A DNA stretch of 5,606 nt from Hyphomicrobiales bacterium (GTDB taxonomy: Bacteria > Pseudomonadota > Alphaproteobacteria > Rhizobiales > SZUA-8). The notes beneath the pieces were generated by a model. The model was not told the origin of the DNA. It did not search any database and saw only the letters and a list, made by a program, of their open reading frames with translations. Positions 5,104 through 5,606 of this stretch are shown in pieces. The DNA is taken from assembly GCA_003232175.1 (NCBI GenBank), contig QILX01000182.1, positions 1 to 5,606 on the forward strand, in the 5' to 3' direction. Each line of letters starts with the position of its first letter. The stretch's first letter is position 1. A program made the translations under genes and the position numbers.

Positions 5104-5606
5104 GTGGACACCATTACCATAGGCGGCGTCAAGCTAAAGGGCCAGGTGCTGCTGGCACCGATGTCGGGTATTACCGATGCCCCCTTTCGCCGTTTGGCCC
5201 ACCGGTTCGGCGCCTCCATGGTTGTCTCTGAAATGGTGGCGGGGCACGATCTTGCCAATGGCCGGCCCGATACGTTGCGCAGGACCCTGGGCAGCGGCGA
5301 CGTCGATCCCTTTGTCGTGCAGCTCGCCGGTCGTGATCCCGAACCAATGGCGCTGGCCGCTCGTATCGCCGAGGATCTGGGTGCCGATATCATCGATATC
5401 AACATGGGGTGCCCGGCCAAGAAAGTGACGGGCGGTCTTTCCGGCTCGGCCCTGATGCGTGAACCGGACCGGGCTCTGGCGCTGGTCGCGGCGGTACGTG
5501 GCGCGGTTTCGGTGCCGGTGACAGTGAAGATGCGCACCGGCTGGGATGATCAGAGCCGCAACGCGCCGGCACTGGCAAGGGCGGTCGAGGCCGAAGGTGC
5601 CGCGAT
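5104..5606 (+). CDS. dusB: tRNA-dihydrouridine synthase, DusB/NifR3 type (N-terminal part, runs off window)
   Basis: This flavoenzyme reduces specific uridines in tRNA to dihydrouridine using FMN and NADPH. The 167 residues present (of roughly 330) show the N-terminal FMN-binding strand 'LLAPMSGITDAPFR' (16-29), 'SEMVAG' (41-46), 'VQLAGRDP' (64-71), the catalytic loop 'INMGCPAKKV' (99-108, proton-donor C103) and 'VKMRTGWD' (141-148, phosphate-binding K142). GTG 5104 is chosen because it puts the first strand where DusB proteins begin; TTG 5074 and GTG 5050 are in frame, but the latter lies within the palindrome. In many alphaproteobacteria this gene (nifR3) is followed by ntrB-ntrC, which would lie just outside the window. 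The specific DusB, rather than DusA or DusC, call rests on the 'APMSGITDAPFR' and 'GCPAKKV' forms. Confidence 0.9.
   Translation, partial: MDTITIGGVKLKGQVLLAPMSGITDAPFRRLAHRFGASMVVSEMVAGHDLANGRPDTLRRTLGSGDVDPFVVQLAGRDPEPMALAARIAEDLGADIIDINMGCPAKKVTGGLSGSALMREPDRALALVAAVRGAVSVPVTVKMRTGWDDQSRNAPALARAVEAEGAA

Noticed and set aside
5100..5537. 145-codon - strand frame over the dusB start
   Set aside because: Composition typical of an antisense frame; the + strand carries the full DusB motif set.

Overview
The window looks like chromosomal DNA from a GC-rich bacterium, most likely an alphaproteobacterium (Rhodospirillales-like is my guess). The clues are the base composition, Ala/Gly/Asp-rich codon use, a single-domain CinA/PncC gene, and a dusB-type gene of the kind that precedes ntrBC in many alphaproteobacteria. 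I see no mobile element, CRISPR array, tRNA or rRNA. Taxonomy is inference only.

Region 1 (1-3655, + strand) is the downstream part of a carbohydrate-utilisation operon. It holds the C-terminal half of a PfkB-family sugar kinase, a 348-aa xylose-isomerase-like TIM-barrel protein, a Gfo/Idh/MocA-type NAD(P)-dependent dehydrogenase (379 aa from the start chosen here), and a D-tagatose 3-epimerase-like ketose epimerase (282 aa). The last three are tightly spaced: a 17-nt gap, then an ATGA overlap. The set suggests oxidation, isomerisation/epimerisation and phosphorylation of an uncommon sugar or polyol. The composition resembles inositol-type operons, but the substrate cannot be read from this window. 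The promoter and any regulator or transporter lie upstream of base 1.

The kinase gene appears to carry a one-base frameshift near its 3' end. The open frame ends at 518 with an untypical tail, while the -1 frame from about 470 to 535 encodes a far more family-like C-terminus. A 14-codon ORF (566-610) then overlaps the start of the next gene.

Region 2 (3664-4969, - strand) is a convergent two-gene unit: a PncC/CinA-C-type nicotinamide-nucleotide amidohydrolase followed, with an 11-bp overlap, by a PPP-family metallophosphatase. A 14-bp-stem inverted repeat (3658-3697) sits where the convergent genes meet and spans the phosphatase stop codon.

Region 3 (4970-5103) is a divergent intergenic region with a perfect 14-bp palindrome, TTTTGTGCACAAAA, placed among weak candidate promoters for both directions. 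Region 4 (5104-5606, + strand) is the N-terminal part of a DusB/NifR3-type tRNA-dihydrouridine synthase, cut by the window end. I found no convincing wholly new system. The most check-worthy items are the kinase frameshift and Cys-rich active-site loop, the two unlike sugar-isomerase barrels flanking one dehydrogenase, and the palindrome upstream of dusB.
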